This document shows positions 24,183 to 31,584 of a DNA stretch of 64,000 nucleotides, piece by piece. A model generated the notes under the pieces. It ran no database searches, was not told where the DNA came from, and saw nothing but the letters and a program-made list of their open reading frames with translations. The stretch comes from Olsenella sp. SW781 (GTDB lineage: Bacteria; Actinomycetota; Coriobacteriia; Coriobacteriales; Atopobiaceae), in assembly GCF_012027725.1 (NCBI RefSeq), contig NZ_SJOU01000005.1, positions 62,001 through 126,000 of the forward strand, written 5' to 3'. The position numbers were made by a program, and so were the translations under genes. Numbering within the stretch: position 1 is the stretch's first letter; every line of letters starts with the position of its first letter.

Positions 24183-25967
24183 ATGCCCCAGGGACATGGT
24201 CCCTTCGACCAGATCTTTTCCGACGCGTTCGGCACGAGGCTCGAGTCGATCGCCCGATGGAGCCGCCGGGCGCTCATCGTGCTCGCCGTCGTGCTCGCGC
24301 TGGCGCTCGCGGCCTGCTACTGGTGGTTCCACCCCGCGATCAACCTGGGAAGCCGGCAGGTCTGGACCTGGATCATCGCCGTCGCGGCCCTCGCGGCGGG
24401 CGGCCTCTGGGTCGCCTCGCTGCGCTCATCGCGCCACGGCGCGCTCCTTCGCCGCCTCATGGTGATCCCCGCCAGCGTCGTCGCCGCCTTCGTGCTGGGC
24501 GCCCTTCTCGGCCAGCCCTTCATCCCGGGCAACGCCGAGCGCTACGCCTCCGTCCTCGACACCACGGAGGGCACCTTCGCGGAGGACATCGAGGAGGTCG
24601 ACTACTCCGAGGTCCCCGTCATCGACCGCGACTCCGCGATCATCCTCGGAAACCGCGCGATGGGCTCCATCCCGGAGTACGTGAGCCAGTTCGAGATCGC
24701 GGACACCTACAGCCAGATCAACTACCAGGGCCGCCCCGTGCGCGTGAGCCCGCTCGCCTACGCCGACCTCTTCAAGTGGCTCTCGAACCGCGACACGGGG
24801 ATCCCTGCCTACGTGCTCGTGGACATGGCGTCGCAGGAGACCCAGGTCGTGCGCCTCGAGCGGCCCATCATGTACTCCGACTCCGAGCCGCTCGCGCGCA
24901 ACGTCGACCGCCACGTGCAGCTGCGCTACCCCACCTACCTCTTCGACCAGAAGTCCTTCGAGCTCGACGAGGACGGGAACCCCTGGTGGGTCTACCCCGT
25001 CCAGCGCCGCACGATCGGCCTCTTCGACGGCACCACCATCGCGCGCGTCGTCCTCGTGGACGCCTGCACCGGCGAGACCGAGGACTACGCGATCGAGGAC
25101 TGTCCCGAGTGGGTCGACCGCGCCTATCCCGCCGACCTCATCATCGAGCAGTACAACTGGAGCGGCGCCTACTCCGGGGGCTGGCTCAACTCCTGGCTCG
25201 GCCAGCAGGGCGTGGTGCGCACCACCCCGGGGACCAACGGGGAGCTCGGCTACAACTACCTCGCGCAGGGCGGGGACATCTACCTGTACTCCGGCGTGAG
25301 CTCGGTCACGGCCGACAGCTCCAACGTGGGATTCATCCTGGTGAACCAGCGCACGGGCGAGTCGCACTACTATCCCGTGGCCGGCGCGACGGAGGACTCC
25401 GCGATGGCCTCGGCCGAGGGGCAGGTCCAGAACCTCGGCTACCAGTCCACGTTCCCGCTCCTGCTCAACGTGGCCGGCCAGCCCACCTACTTCATGAGCC
25501 TCAAGGACGACGCGGGCCTCGTGAAGATGTACGCGATGATCAACGTGGAGCAGTACCAGACCGTGGCCACGGGCTCCACGGTGGCCGAGTGCCAGGAGGC
25601 GTACCTCGACATGATGGCGGGCGCGGGCGTCCTCGGCGAGGACGAGGCCGCGGCCGCCTCCGACAGGCAGGACGTCGAGGGCGTGGTGGAGACGATCGTG
25701 CAGGCCGTCGTGGACGGCAACTCCCACTTCTACGTCACCCTCGAGGGCGACGACGCCATCTACGACTTCGCGCTTCCGGGAATGCTGGAGATCGTCACGT
25801 ACCAGCCTGGGGACGCAATCTCGTTCACCTGCGCCGCCGAGTCCGACCGCGTGATGACGGCCACGTCGCTAGGCGAGAAGGACGAGGCGAAGGCCCCGAC
25901 GGGCCCCGACGAGCCGCCCGCCGAGGGTACGACGGAGACACCGCCCCAAGAGGGGCAGGAGGGCTAG
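24183..25967 (+). CDS. Large membrane-anchored protein of unknown function
   Basis: 594 aa from ATG 24183 (GAGAGGAG). Three membrane helices lie at about 30-50, 60-80 and 93-113, and the remaining ~480 residues should be outside the cell. That region has PepSY-like elements (GFILVNQRTGESHYYPVAGA, then AMASAEGQVQNLGY, then ATFPLLLN-like TFPLLLNVAGQPTYFM) and an OB-like strand segment near the C-terminus (HFYVTLEGDDAIYDF). A charged Pro/Glu tail ends the protein. I have seen similar proteins in Gram-positives, but the function is unknown. Confidence 0.8.
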   Translation: MPQGHGPFDQIFSDAFGTRLESIARWSRRALIVLAVVLALALAACYWWFHPAINLGSRQVWTWIIAVAALAAGGLWVASLRSSRHGALLRRLMVIPASVVAAFVLGALLGQPFIPGNAERYASVLDTTEGTFAEDIEEVDYSEVPVIDRDSAIILGNRAMGSIPEYVSQFEIADTYSQINYQGRPVRVSPLAYADLFKWLSNRDTGIPAYVLVDMASQETQVVRLERPIMYSDSEPLARNVDRHVQLRYPTYLFDQKSFELDEDGNPWWVYPVQRRTIGLFDGTTIARVVLVDACTGETEDYAIEDCPEWVDRAYPADLIIEQYNWSGAYSGGWLNSWLGQQGVVRTTPGTNGELGYNYLAQGGDIYLYSGVSSVTADSSNVGFILVNQRTGESHYYPVAGATEDSAMASAEGQVQNLGYQSTFPLLLNVAGQPTYFMSLKDDAGLVKMYAMINVEQYQTVATGSTVAECQEAYLDMMAGAGVLGEDEAAAASDRQDVEGVVETIVQAVVDGNSHFYVTLEGDDAIYDFALPGMLEIVTYQPGDAISFTCAAESDRVMTATSLGEKDEAKAPTGPDEPPAEGTTETPPQEGQEG

Positions 25968-26059
25968 GACGCGGCGCCCCGGCTGAGGTCGGGGCGCCGC
26001 TTTTCTGTTCTGCCGCTCGCCTCCGCATCCTCGCCGCTCACGGTATATCGCATATCAGT

Positions 26060-26083
26060 GTACTATGTCTGTCGAAGTAGTAC
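26060..26083. promoter_or_regulatory. Inverted repeat upstream of padR-like gene
   Basis: GTACTA - 12 bases - TAGTAC, preceded by the short palindrome ATATCGCATAT (26045). It lies 37 bases before the PadR start and is a candidate autoregulatory operator. Confidence 0.5.
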
Positions 26084-26120
26084 GTTAGACTAAGCACAAC
26101 GACGGACGAGGAGGTGACCC

Positions 26121-26471
26121 ATGGCAGGCAGAGACGCGGAGAGCGACCTCATCAGGGGCAACATCGACGCCATCGTGCTCAACGCCCTCACCGGCGGCGA
26201 CTCCTACGGATACGAGATCTTGAAGGACGTGGCCAGCGCGAGCGACGGCGCCTACGAGATGAAGGAGCCCTCGCTGTACACGAGCCTCAAGCGCCTCGAG
26301 GGGCAGGGGCTCGTGGAGAGCTACTGGGGCAGCGAGTCCCAGGGGGCGCGTCGCAAGTACTACCACATCACCGAGGGCGGGCGCGGGGAGCTCGCCGAGG
26401 CCACGGCGCGGTGGGTCCGCGCCCGGACCATCATCGACCGACTCCTCAGTCAGGACGGAGGCGCCAAATGA
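26121..26471 (+). CDS. PadR-family transcriptional regulator
   Basis: 116 aa. The winged-helix pattern is typical: RGNIDAIVLNALTGGDSYGYEI, then EPSLYTSLKRLEGQGLVESYWG and GARRKYYHITEGGRGEL. The ATG follows GGAGGTGACCC. The stop overlaps the next start (ATGA), so it is coupled to a HAAS-domain protein, the standard PadR partner. Confidence 0.93.
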   Translation: MAGRDAESDLIRGNIDAIVLNALTGGDSYGYEILKDVASASDGAYEMKEPSLYTSLKRLEGQGLVESYWGSESQGARRKYYHITEGGRGELAEATARWVRARTIIDRLLSQDGGAK

Positions 26472-27553
26472 GTGGCATCAGCGACATCAGGATGTACGTC
26501 GAGCACCTCTTCGAGGGGCGCACGCTCGACGCGGAGACCATCGAGCTCAAGGAGGAGATCTACGGCAACCTCGTGGCGCGCTACGAGGACTACCTCGCGC
26601 AGGGCATGACCGAGGCCGAGGCGTATCGTCGCACCTGCGAGGCCGTGACGAGCGTCGAGGACGTCATGGGCGAGAAGGACGGAGATGCCGCGGCCGACCA
26701 CACGGTCGTGGCGCCTGCAGTCGCTGCCGCGGAGGAGACGGGCACCAGGACGGACGTCCCGCCCGTGCCCATGGCGGAGGCGGCCACCCCGCAGAAGAGA
26801 CGCTGGTCGACGGGGGTGATCGCTGCCGTCGCGATCGCGTGCGTGCTGGTCGTGGGCATGGTCGCGGTGACGGCATTCGGCCTCCTGAGGACGGATGACG
26901 CCCGAAATGCCTACGACAGCTCAACGGACGCGACCGTCCAGCAGGTGGACGAGCCGGACGGAACGGTTTACACGGACCAGAACCGGGGCGACACCGTCAC
27001 CACGAACACGCAGACACCCAGCACGACCACCACGCAGCAGCCGCAGGGCAGCCCCGTCGACAGCGATACCCTGCTCGTGACCGACGAGCTGGACGACCTC
27101 ATCCTCTCAAACGACCCGAGCTCCTACGCGACTCTCGCCCAGGGGTCGGCACTCGACGTCGTGACCTCCCTTCCCCTCGGCTGCCATGTCGCGTCCGCGG
27201 AGGCGGGCACCCAGTCCGACGAGCTCCTCACGGAGTATGACTTCGGCAAGGACGAGCGGCTCATGTACTTCGACGACGACGCCGTCGAGCGGGCCCTCAC
27301 CTATGACGCGGCCGTCGTGTTCTGCTCGATGCCCGACGTCAGCACCTGGACGGTCACGCTCGTCGAGACCGACCTCGAGGACCGGGAGGTCGACGTGGAC
27401 CGCTACTCCTTCAGGCGCTCCGACCTCGAGTACCTCCTCGGGGTGACGCTCGACGAGAGCCAGCTTGGACCCTCTGCCTGGAGCTCCGTGCGCGACCAGC
27501 TCATGTCAAAGCGGGTGTGGGACGAGGCCACGGACCGCGCCGAGCGCGACTAG
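26468..27553 (+). CDS. HAAS/DUF1700-type membrane protein
   Basis: 361 aa. Residues 1-70 are the HAAS helical signalling domain (LKEEIYGNLVARYEDYLAQGMTEAEAYRR). A Pro/Ala linker leads to one membrane helix at ~117-139. The ~220-residue outer part is Thr/Gln-rich at first (TTTQQPQGS) and then holds a mixed-fold domain without recognised motif. It presumably senses an envelope signal and acts with the PadR regulator. The operon ends at a strong hairpin. Confidence 0.78.
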   Translation: MSGISDIRMYVEHLFEGRTLDAETIELKEEIYGNLVARYEDYLAQGMTEAEAYRRTCEAVTSVEDVMGEKDGDAAADHTVVAPAVAAAEETGTRTDVPPVPMAEAATPQKRRWSTGVIAAVAIACVLVVGMVAVTAFGLLRTDDARNAYDSSTDATVQQVDEPDGTVYTDQNRGDTVTTNTQTPSTTTTQQPQGSPVDSDTLLVTDELDDLILSNDPSSYATLAQGSALDVVTSLPLGCHVASAEAGTQSDELLTEYDFGKDERLMYFDDDAVERALTYDAAVVFCSMPDVSTWTVTLVETDLEDREVDVDRYSFRRSDLEYLLGVTLDESQLGPSAWSSVRDQLMSKRVWDEATDRAERD

Positions 27554-27567
27554 GCCCGCCGACCGTA

Positions 27568-27616
27568 CACGTGCGGCGCTTTCGGCCTTCCACAGGGAGC
27601 CAAAGCGCCGCACGTG
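27568..27616 (+). terminator. Terminator hairpin of the padR-HAAS operon
   Basis: CACGTGCGGCGCTTT (27568-27582) pairs perfectly with AAAGCGCCGCACGTG (27602-27616). TGTTTTACC follows a few bases on. The right arm overlaps the direct repeat that bounds the islet. Confidence 0.75.
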
Positions 27617-27622
27617 CGCACC
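27605..27622 (+). repeat. 18-bp direct repeat, left copy
   Basis: GCGCCGCACGTGCGCACC, identical to 30068-30085. The two copies enclose about 2.45 kb of lower-GC DNA, so this may be an attachment or target-duplication site. Confidence 0.8.
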
Positions 27623-28038
27623 AAGCTGTTTTACCGCGGCGACGCCACCCCCGATTACTCTCTAATCACATGCCGGAAGAGCAACGGACGTCGGTTCATA
27701 TCTGCCCGCTTCGGGTACGCGAAGCAGACAGTTTAGGCGAATATCGTCTTTAGACACAACACCCGTATTATTAGGACGCTAAAGAATGCATGTCAGTCGG
27801 AGAACCATCCGAGACATGTTTCCACGAATTTGCCGAAGTCATTCCTGAAGACGTTTACATCAATGCATACGTGTGGCTCAACGCTTGTGACACCGAGAAA
27901 AAGCGAGTGGCCAAGTCCAAGACGTAGCAGAAAGATGCTGAGAAAAGGTTAATCGGCGACCTAGGGACCATCCCCCTAGGACGTCACTTCATTTGTGCTT
28001 CGCTAGGCCATTAATCACATGTTCCCTGTTAGAATCAG

Positions 28039-28191
28039 AGTTGCCACACTGCCGCCCTAACGGGTGGTGTCTACAACTGATTGCGTAAGCAGTAGTCAGG
28101 GGGAGTCTTCTCCCTCCCTGAGACTGCTTACGTATACGTAGGCACCAAGGGCAGTGTGGCAACTGTGGGCGGAGACTCCCCCTCACTGCTT
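28039..28191 (+). promoter_or_regulatory. Structured leader with alternative stems (candidate cis-acting RNA)
   Basis: AGTTGCCACACTGCC (28039-28053) pairs perfectly with 28150-28164. Inside, CGTAAGCAGT..TCAGGG (28084-28101) pairs with CCCTGA..ACTGCTTACG (28116-28132). The same left strand can instead pair with GGAGACTCCCCCT..ACTGCTT (28171-28191), so two folds exclude each other. It lies just upstream of the lipoprotein gene at 28247. It could be a regulatory leader or a palindromic mobile element. Confidence 0.55.
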
Positions 28192-28246
28192 GATCCTGGG
28201 TCTTCCTCCACAGTTGTCCGATTGATCGCTGTTGGAAGGAACGACA

Positions 28247-28909
28247 ATGAAAAGGAGTGCCCTGCTAGCCGCCCCGCTCTGTTTCGCCCTCGCGCTTTGT
28301 GTTGGCGGATGCAGTGTCAACGCCAAAACTCCCGATTCCTCCGCGCAACAATCGGAAACAACCGGCGAGGCTGATACAACAGCCGACGCCATCGAGGGTG
28401 CTGTCATCTCGGCAGCGCAAGATATGGCCGATAAGACAAATAAAGTAGCTGAGAAGTCAAAAGGCGCCATCGAGGAGGCGCTAAAGCCTGACCTGCTTAC
28501 CGTTGGGGACACCATTAGCAACGAACAGTTCACGATTACCCTAACTGCCGCAAGGGTAGATAACACGCTGTCTTCAAGCCAGTCCTCGACTTATTGGGAG
28601 CCGGCGGACGGCGGAGCCTTTGTAATCCTTGAGTTCGACGTCACCGCCCTCACCTCTGACAAGATAGCCATCGACGATTATGTAATCACTGACTTGGTTG
28701 CTAACTACAACGAAAATGTCTATCAGGGGTGGACTATGTCGTATCTATCCGGTGAGCTATGGCTCTACTATTTCCATACTTACCAGGAAGCAAACCTTCC
28801 AAACCACATCTACGTTTACACAACGATTCCTTCTGACGCCCTAAGCGGAGGATCGGTATCGGTTGACTTGAATCTCGTGGGACATGGCTACACCATAGCC
28901 ATCCAGTAG
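28247..28909 (+). CDS. Lipoprotein with DUF4352-like Ig domain
   Basis: 220 aa from ATG 28247 (GGAAGGA 7 bases upstream). The lipoprotein signal ends at C22 in ALALCVGGC. A Ser/Thr/Asp linker (to ~80) leads to an extracellular beta domain with TVGDTISNEQFTITLTAARVD and GGAFVILEFDVTAL, the pattern of DUF4352-type domains. Function unknown; surface located. First gene of the low-GC islet, with markedly more A/T than its surroundings. Confidence 0.8.
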   Translation: MKRSALLAAPLCFALALCVGGCSVNAKTPDSSAQQSETTGEADTTADAIEGAVISAAQDMADKTNKVAEKSKGAIEEALKPDLLTVGDTISNEQFTITLTAARVDNTLSSSQSSTYWEPADGGAFVILEFDVTALTSDKIAIDDYVITDLVANYNENVYQGWTMSYLSGELWLYYFHTYQEANLPNHIYVYTTIPSDALSGGSVSVDLNLVGHGYTIAIQ

Positions 28910-28961
28910 TCGATTGAATTTCCTTCCCATGCCGTTGTACCCCTCTTGAAAGAGGCGTTCT

Positions 28962-29411
28962 ATGACGAATCTGACCCGCAGGAATCTCATTTTTAGCTTT
29001 TTTGGAGTCGCTGGCATACTCGGGCTTGCGGCTTGCGGCGATAACCCTACGACTGGCGACGACACCGAACCAGATATGCAAGAGATTTCGCAAGAAGACA
29101 TGCTTGCACAGGCGGAGGATTTCAACGGAGATTCCTTCTACGAAATGAGAAATGAGAACGAGGCCAAGACGAAGCAACAGTATGACGGCAAGATATTCTG
29201 CGCCTCGGGCTATGTTGAGGAGATTACAACGGACTATATCATCCTTAGTGAATTTGGTTACGGGGTCTACTACAACCCGATTATCGTTGAATTGCCTGAA
29301 GATGTGATTGCTGTATTGATGAAGGAGCAGGAGATTACCGCCTGCGGAACATTCGAATATGCAGAGTCGCCAAATATCTCTCGTCTCGTAGACGCTTTCA
29401 TTGTCGAATAG
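28962..29411 (+). CDS. Small lipoprotein with OB-fold-like (tRNA_anti-like) domain
   Basis: 149 aa. Signal RRNLIFSFFGVAGILGLAAC with the acylated Cys at 25. A mature part of ~120 residues has YDGKIFCASGYVEEITTDYIILSE then a hydrophobic VELPEDVIAVLM and EQEITACGTFEY, which fits an OB-fold 'tRNA_anti-like' lipoprotein. Its role is unknown. It lies between the two other lipoprotein genes of the islet and starts after GAAAGAGGCG. Confidence 0.75.
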   Translation: MTNLTRRNLIFSFFGVAGILGLAACGDNPTTGDDTEPDMQEISQEDMLAQAEDFNGDSFYEMRNENEAKTKQQYDGKIFCASGYVEEITTDYIILSEFGYGVYYNPIIVELPEDVIAVLMKEQEITACGTFEYAESPNISRLVDAFIVE

Positions 29412-29420
29412 GTGATCAAG

Positions 29421-30055
29421 ATGAGATTAATTGCCGCATTACTTGCTGTCATAATCTTTTCCGTCGGATTAGTCGGTTGCGAAATCGATACTGCGAATCA
29501 CGTTCAAGAGGGCAATGGCGCCTCAGACGCAATTTTGGAAAGCGAAGGCTCTGAAAGTGACGCTCTCGCCGGCATCAACCTTGAGGACTATACAGCTATG
29601 CCGCAGGTGAAATCTGGGTTATTCTCAGAGACGGCACGGTTGACAAGTTTGAGAACAGCAGTGAGGACAACAGCGGCAAGAGATACGCCTACGGGCTGGA
29701 TTACTTTCTAGAGGCCATCAACGATGATGAAGCCTACTACACTGATAGGTTCGAGGGTGCAACCTATATCATTCACGCTCAAGTGAACGCAACCAAGAGC
29801 GACTGGCTAACAAGAAGCGGCGACACATTCGAAACCGCAATTGAGCTAACGACAGATGAGGGATATTTCACCTCCAGAGGGATGGAAGCAATAGCCGCCT
29901 TGACTGTCGAGGTTGACGGTGATGAGATAAGCGAGCAGAAGATCATGTCCGGTGATTCAATTATTGTCGCTTCGCAGAACATAGACTTCCACTTCGATAA
30001 CCTATATGCACCGACAAAGGTCTTGAAGACGGAAAAGAGCAGCCCAATCCCATAG
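29421..30055 (+). pseudogene. Frameshifted lipoprotein gene
   Basis: The first part (29421-29711) encodes a lipoprotein signal with C19 (SVGLVGC) and an acidic linker up to NLEDYTA. The frame then fails. The -1 frame continues with AAGEIWVILRDGTVDKF, then YAYGLDYFLEAINDDEAYY and TKSDWLTRSGDTFETA, and runs open to the stop at 30055. The shift lies between about 29582 and 29610. One base gained or lost would restore a ~210-aa protein. The frames are complementary in content, so this looks like a recent mutation, sequencing error or less likely programmed frameshifting. Confidence 0.7.
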
Positions 30056-30067
30056 TCAGCATAATCT

Positions 30068-30085
30068 GCGCCGCACGTGCGCACC
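30068..30085 (+). repeat. 18-bp direct repeat, right copy
   Basis: Exact copy of 27605-27622, located 12 bases after the frameshifted lipoprotein gene. GC content rises again immediately to its right. Confidence 0.8.
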
Positions 30086-30102
30086 CGTCCCGAGCACGCA
30101 TC

Positions 30103-30153
30103 CTCCCGTTCTGTCACAATCAGGGACCGGAACTGCCCCAGACAGAACGGGAG
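30103..30153 (+). promoter_or_regulatory. 5'-leader hairpin enclosing the FKBP ribosome site
   Basis: CTCCCGTTCTGTC (30103-30115) pairs perfectly with GACAGAACGGGAG (30141-30153). The right arm contains the Shine-Dalgarno ACGGGAG of the gene at 30158, so folding should block initiation. Confidence 0.6.
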
Positions 30154-30157
30154 AACC

Positions 30158-30586
30158 ATGAGCAACGAGGGCAAGAAGGTCAAGGTCCACTACGTCGGCA
30201 CGCTCGATGACGGCACGAAGTTCGACTCCTCGCGCGATCGCGGCGAGCCGCTCGCCTTCACCTGCATGGCCGGCCAGATGATCAAGGGCTTCGACGAGGC
30301 CGTGCGCGAGATGGAGGTCGGCCAGGTCGTCGACGTGCGCCTTGAGCCCGCCGAGGCCTACGGCGAGCGCGACGAACGCCTCATCCAGACCGTCCCCGTG
30401 TCTGCCATGCCCGGCGCGGAGACTCTCTCCGCAGGCGACCGCGTCATGCTCACCGCGCCGACCGGCCAGCCCTTCCCCGCCGTGGTGACGGTGGTGGAGA
30501 ACGGCAACATCACCTTTGACATGAACCACGAGATGGCCGGCAAGGCACTCAACTTCAACATCGAGCTCATCGAGGTCGAGGGCTAG
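30158..30586 (+). CDS. FKBP-type peptidyl-prolyl isomerase (SlyD-like)
   Basis: 142 aa. VKVHYVGTLDDGTKFDSSRDRGEPL and the closing GKALNFNIELIEV are FKBP strands; an IF-domain insertion (AEAYGERDERLIQTVPVSAM..) lies between, as in SlyD. The His-rich metal tail of E. coli SlyD is absent. It assists protein folding in the cytoplasm. The ribosome site sits in a hairpin arm, and a terminator follows the stop. Confidence 0.92.
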   Translation: MSNEGKKVKVHYVGTLDDGTKFDSSRDRGEPLAFTCMAGQMIKGFDEAVREMEVGQVVDVRLEPAEAYGERDERLIQTVPVSAMPGAETLSAGDRVMLTAPTGQPFPAVVTVVENGNITFDMNHEMAGKALNFNIELIEVEG

Positions 30587-30608
30587 CACAGACGCCCGTG
30601 CGGCACCG

Positions 30609-30647
30609 GCCCGTGATGTCGTAGACGTCACGGGCCTTTCTCTTTCC
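30609..30647 (+). terminator. Rho-independent terminator of the FKBP gene
   Basis: GCCCGTGATGTC - GTA - GACGTCACGGGC (30609-30635) followed by CTTTCTCTTT. Confidence 0.85.
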
Positions 30648-30649
30648 TC

Positions 30650-30678
30650 TTGACACGAACATTTGTTTGCAATATGGT
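30650..30678 (+). promoter_or_regulatory. Promoter with LexA-like box upstream of HigB/XRE pair
   Basis: TTGACA (30650-30655), a 17-base spacer and TATGGT (30673-30678). The spacer contains CGAACATTTGTTTG (30656-30669), close to the Firmicute-type LexA box CGAACRNRYGTTYC with two mismatches. A long leader of ~190 bases runs to the toxin start. Confidence 0.6.
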
Positions 30679-30868
30679 TGTGGCACAGCCAGCGAAGGAA
30701 TGCTGGGGGGCGCGCGACGGCAGGTCGCGGCCGCAGCGACGAACGCATTGGATGGGTCGCCGAATCCGAACGTTTAGGTAGCGACCATCTCACACGAACA
30801 ACCCAGTCTGATTCTCCCGTTCGTAGGGGGCCATTGGCCCTTGAACAATATAGGGGAAAGGTTATAGT

Positions 30869-31249
30869 ATGAGGTGGACCGTACAAACCGAATTTATTCG
30901 AAGCTGGCTCGATTCGCTCGATGAGCCCATTGCGCTACGCGTTGCGGAAGCTCTAGAAGCCCTTGCCGCAGACGGCCCCGCGCTCGGACGTCCTCTCGTA
31001 GATTCCATCCACGGATCTTCGATTCACAACCTAAAGGAACTGAGGCCAAGATCAACCGGAAGGAGCGAGATAAGGATTCTCTTCGTCTTTGATGAAGACA
31101 GAAGCGCCGTGACGCTCTTGGCGGGAGATAAGGCTGGCTTCCTCAAGCGAGGGCCGAAGTGGGGCAAGTGGTACAAGGCGGCGATACCAGAGGCAGAGCG
31201 ACGCTATAGACGCTATCTCGAATGGAAGGATAACGGTGGACACGCTTGA
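30869..31249 (+). CDS. HigB/RelE-superfamily toxin (phage Gp49-like)
   Basis: 126 aa. The fold signature is TEFIRSWLDSLDEPIALRVAEALEALAADG, then LKELRPRSTGRSEIRILFVFDEDRSAVTLLAGDKAGF, as in Gp49-like HigB toxins. The final ~30 residues (KWYKAAIPEAERRYRRYLE) match the usual family tail. Ribosome site GGGGAAAGG. The 3' end overlaps the XRE antitoxin by 14 bases, with the toxin-first order usual for HigBA. Confidence 0.88.
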   Translation: MRWTVQTEFIRSWLDSLDEPIALRVAEALEALAADGPALGRPLVDSIHGSSIHNLKELRPRSTGRSEIRILFVFDEDRSAVTLLAGDKAGFLKRGPKWGKWYKAAIPEAERRYRRYLEWKDNGGHA

Positions 31250-31538
31250 TGACTTTATTGCCCGCAGGGGCTTTGACCGGGAGGAGATACACCGCGAGGC
31301 GCTCAGGCTCATAGCGGAGTGCCGAGCCTACGAGCTGCAGGAGGCGCGCAGGGCGGAGCACCTCACGCAGACGGACGTCGCCGAGCGCATGGGCATCAGC
31401 CAGGCGCGCGTCTCGGAGGTCGAGAGCGGTGACATCGGCTCGCTCAAGGTGAGCACGCTCATGCGGTATGCCGAGGCGCTCGGCGGCACGTTCGAGGCCC
31501 TCATCCAGATTGGGGACAAGACCATCCGGCTCGCATGA
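31236..31538 (+). CDS. XRE-family antitoxin (HigA-like)
   Basis: 100 aa. Helix-turn-helix: HLTQTDVAERMGISQARVSEVESGD, followed by LKVSTLMRYAEALGGTFEALI. GTG start overlaps the toxin gene. It neutralises the toxin and should repress the operon. Ends before a GGGCGAGAA/TTCTCGCCC hairpin. Confidence 0.9.
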   Translation: MDTLDDFIARRGFDREEIHREALRLIAECRAYELQEARRAEHLTQTDVAERMGISQARVSEVESGDIGSLKVSTLMRYAEALGGTFEALIQIGDKTIRLA

Positions 31539-31545
31539 GCGCGGA

Positions 31546-31579
31546 GGGCGAGAAAGACGAGGGGACGTCCTTCTCGCCC
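31546..31579. terminator. Hairpin between TA operon and lacZ
   Basis: GGGCGAGAA (31546-31554) pairs with TTCTCGCCC (31571-31579), loop of 16 bases. It lies between converging genes and contains the recurrent GGCGAGAA motif in both arms. Confidence 0.6.
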
Positions 31580-31584
31580 CGCGC

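Larger units (their letters stand above)
27554..28246. other. Long intergenic region, left end of low-GC islet
   Basis: 693 bases with no convincing gene. It contains the terminator hairpin of the padR operon (27568-27616), the left 18-bp direct repeat (27605-27622), AT-rich DNA with a doubtful 45-codon ORF at 27790-27927, and the structured element at 28039-28191. Confidence 0.7.

Noticed and set aside
24113-26080. 655-codon plus-strand open frame
   Set aside because: Alternative frame of the membrane protein gene; extremely Arg-rich and without family motifs.
27790-27927. 45-codon ORF in the low-GC islet (starts MSVGEPSETC)
   Set aside because: No ribosome site and no recognised family; it may be a remnant but cannot be supported as a gene.
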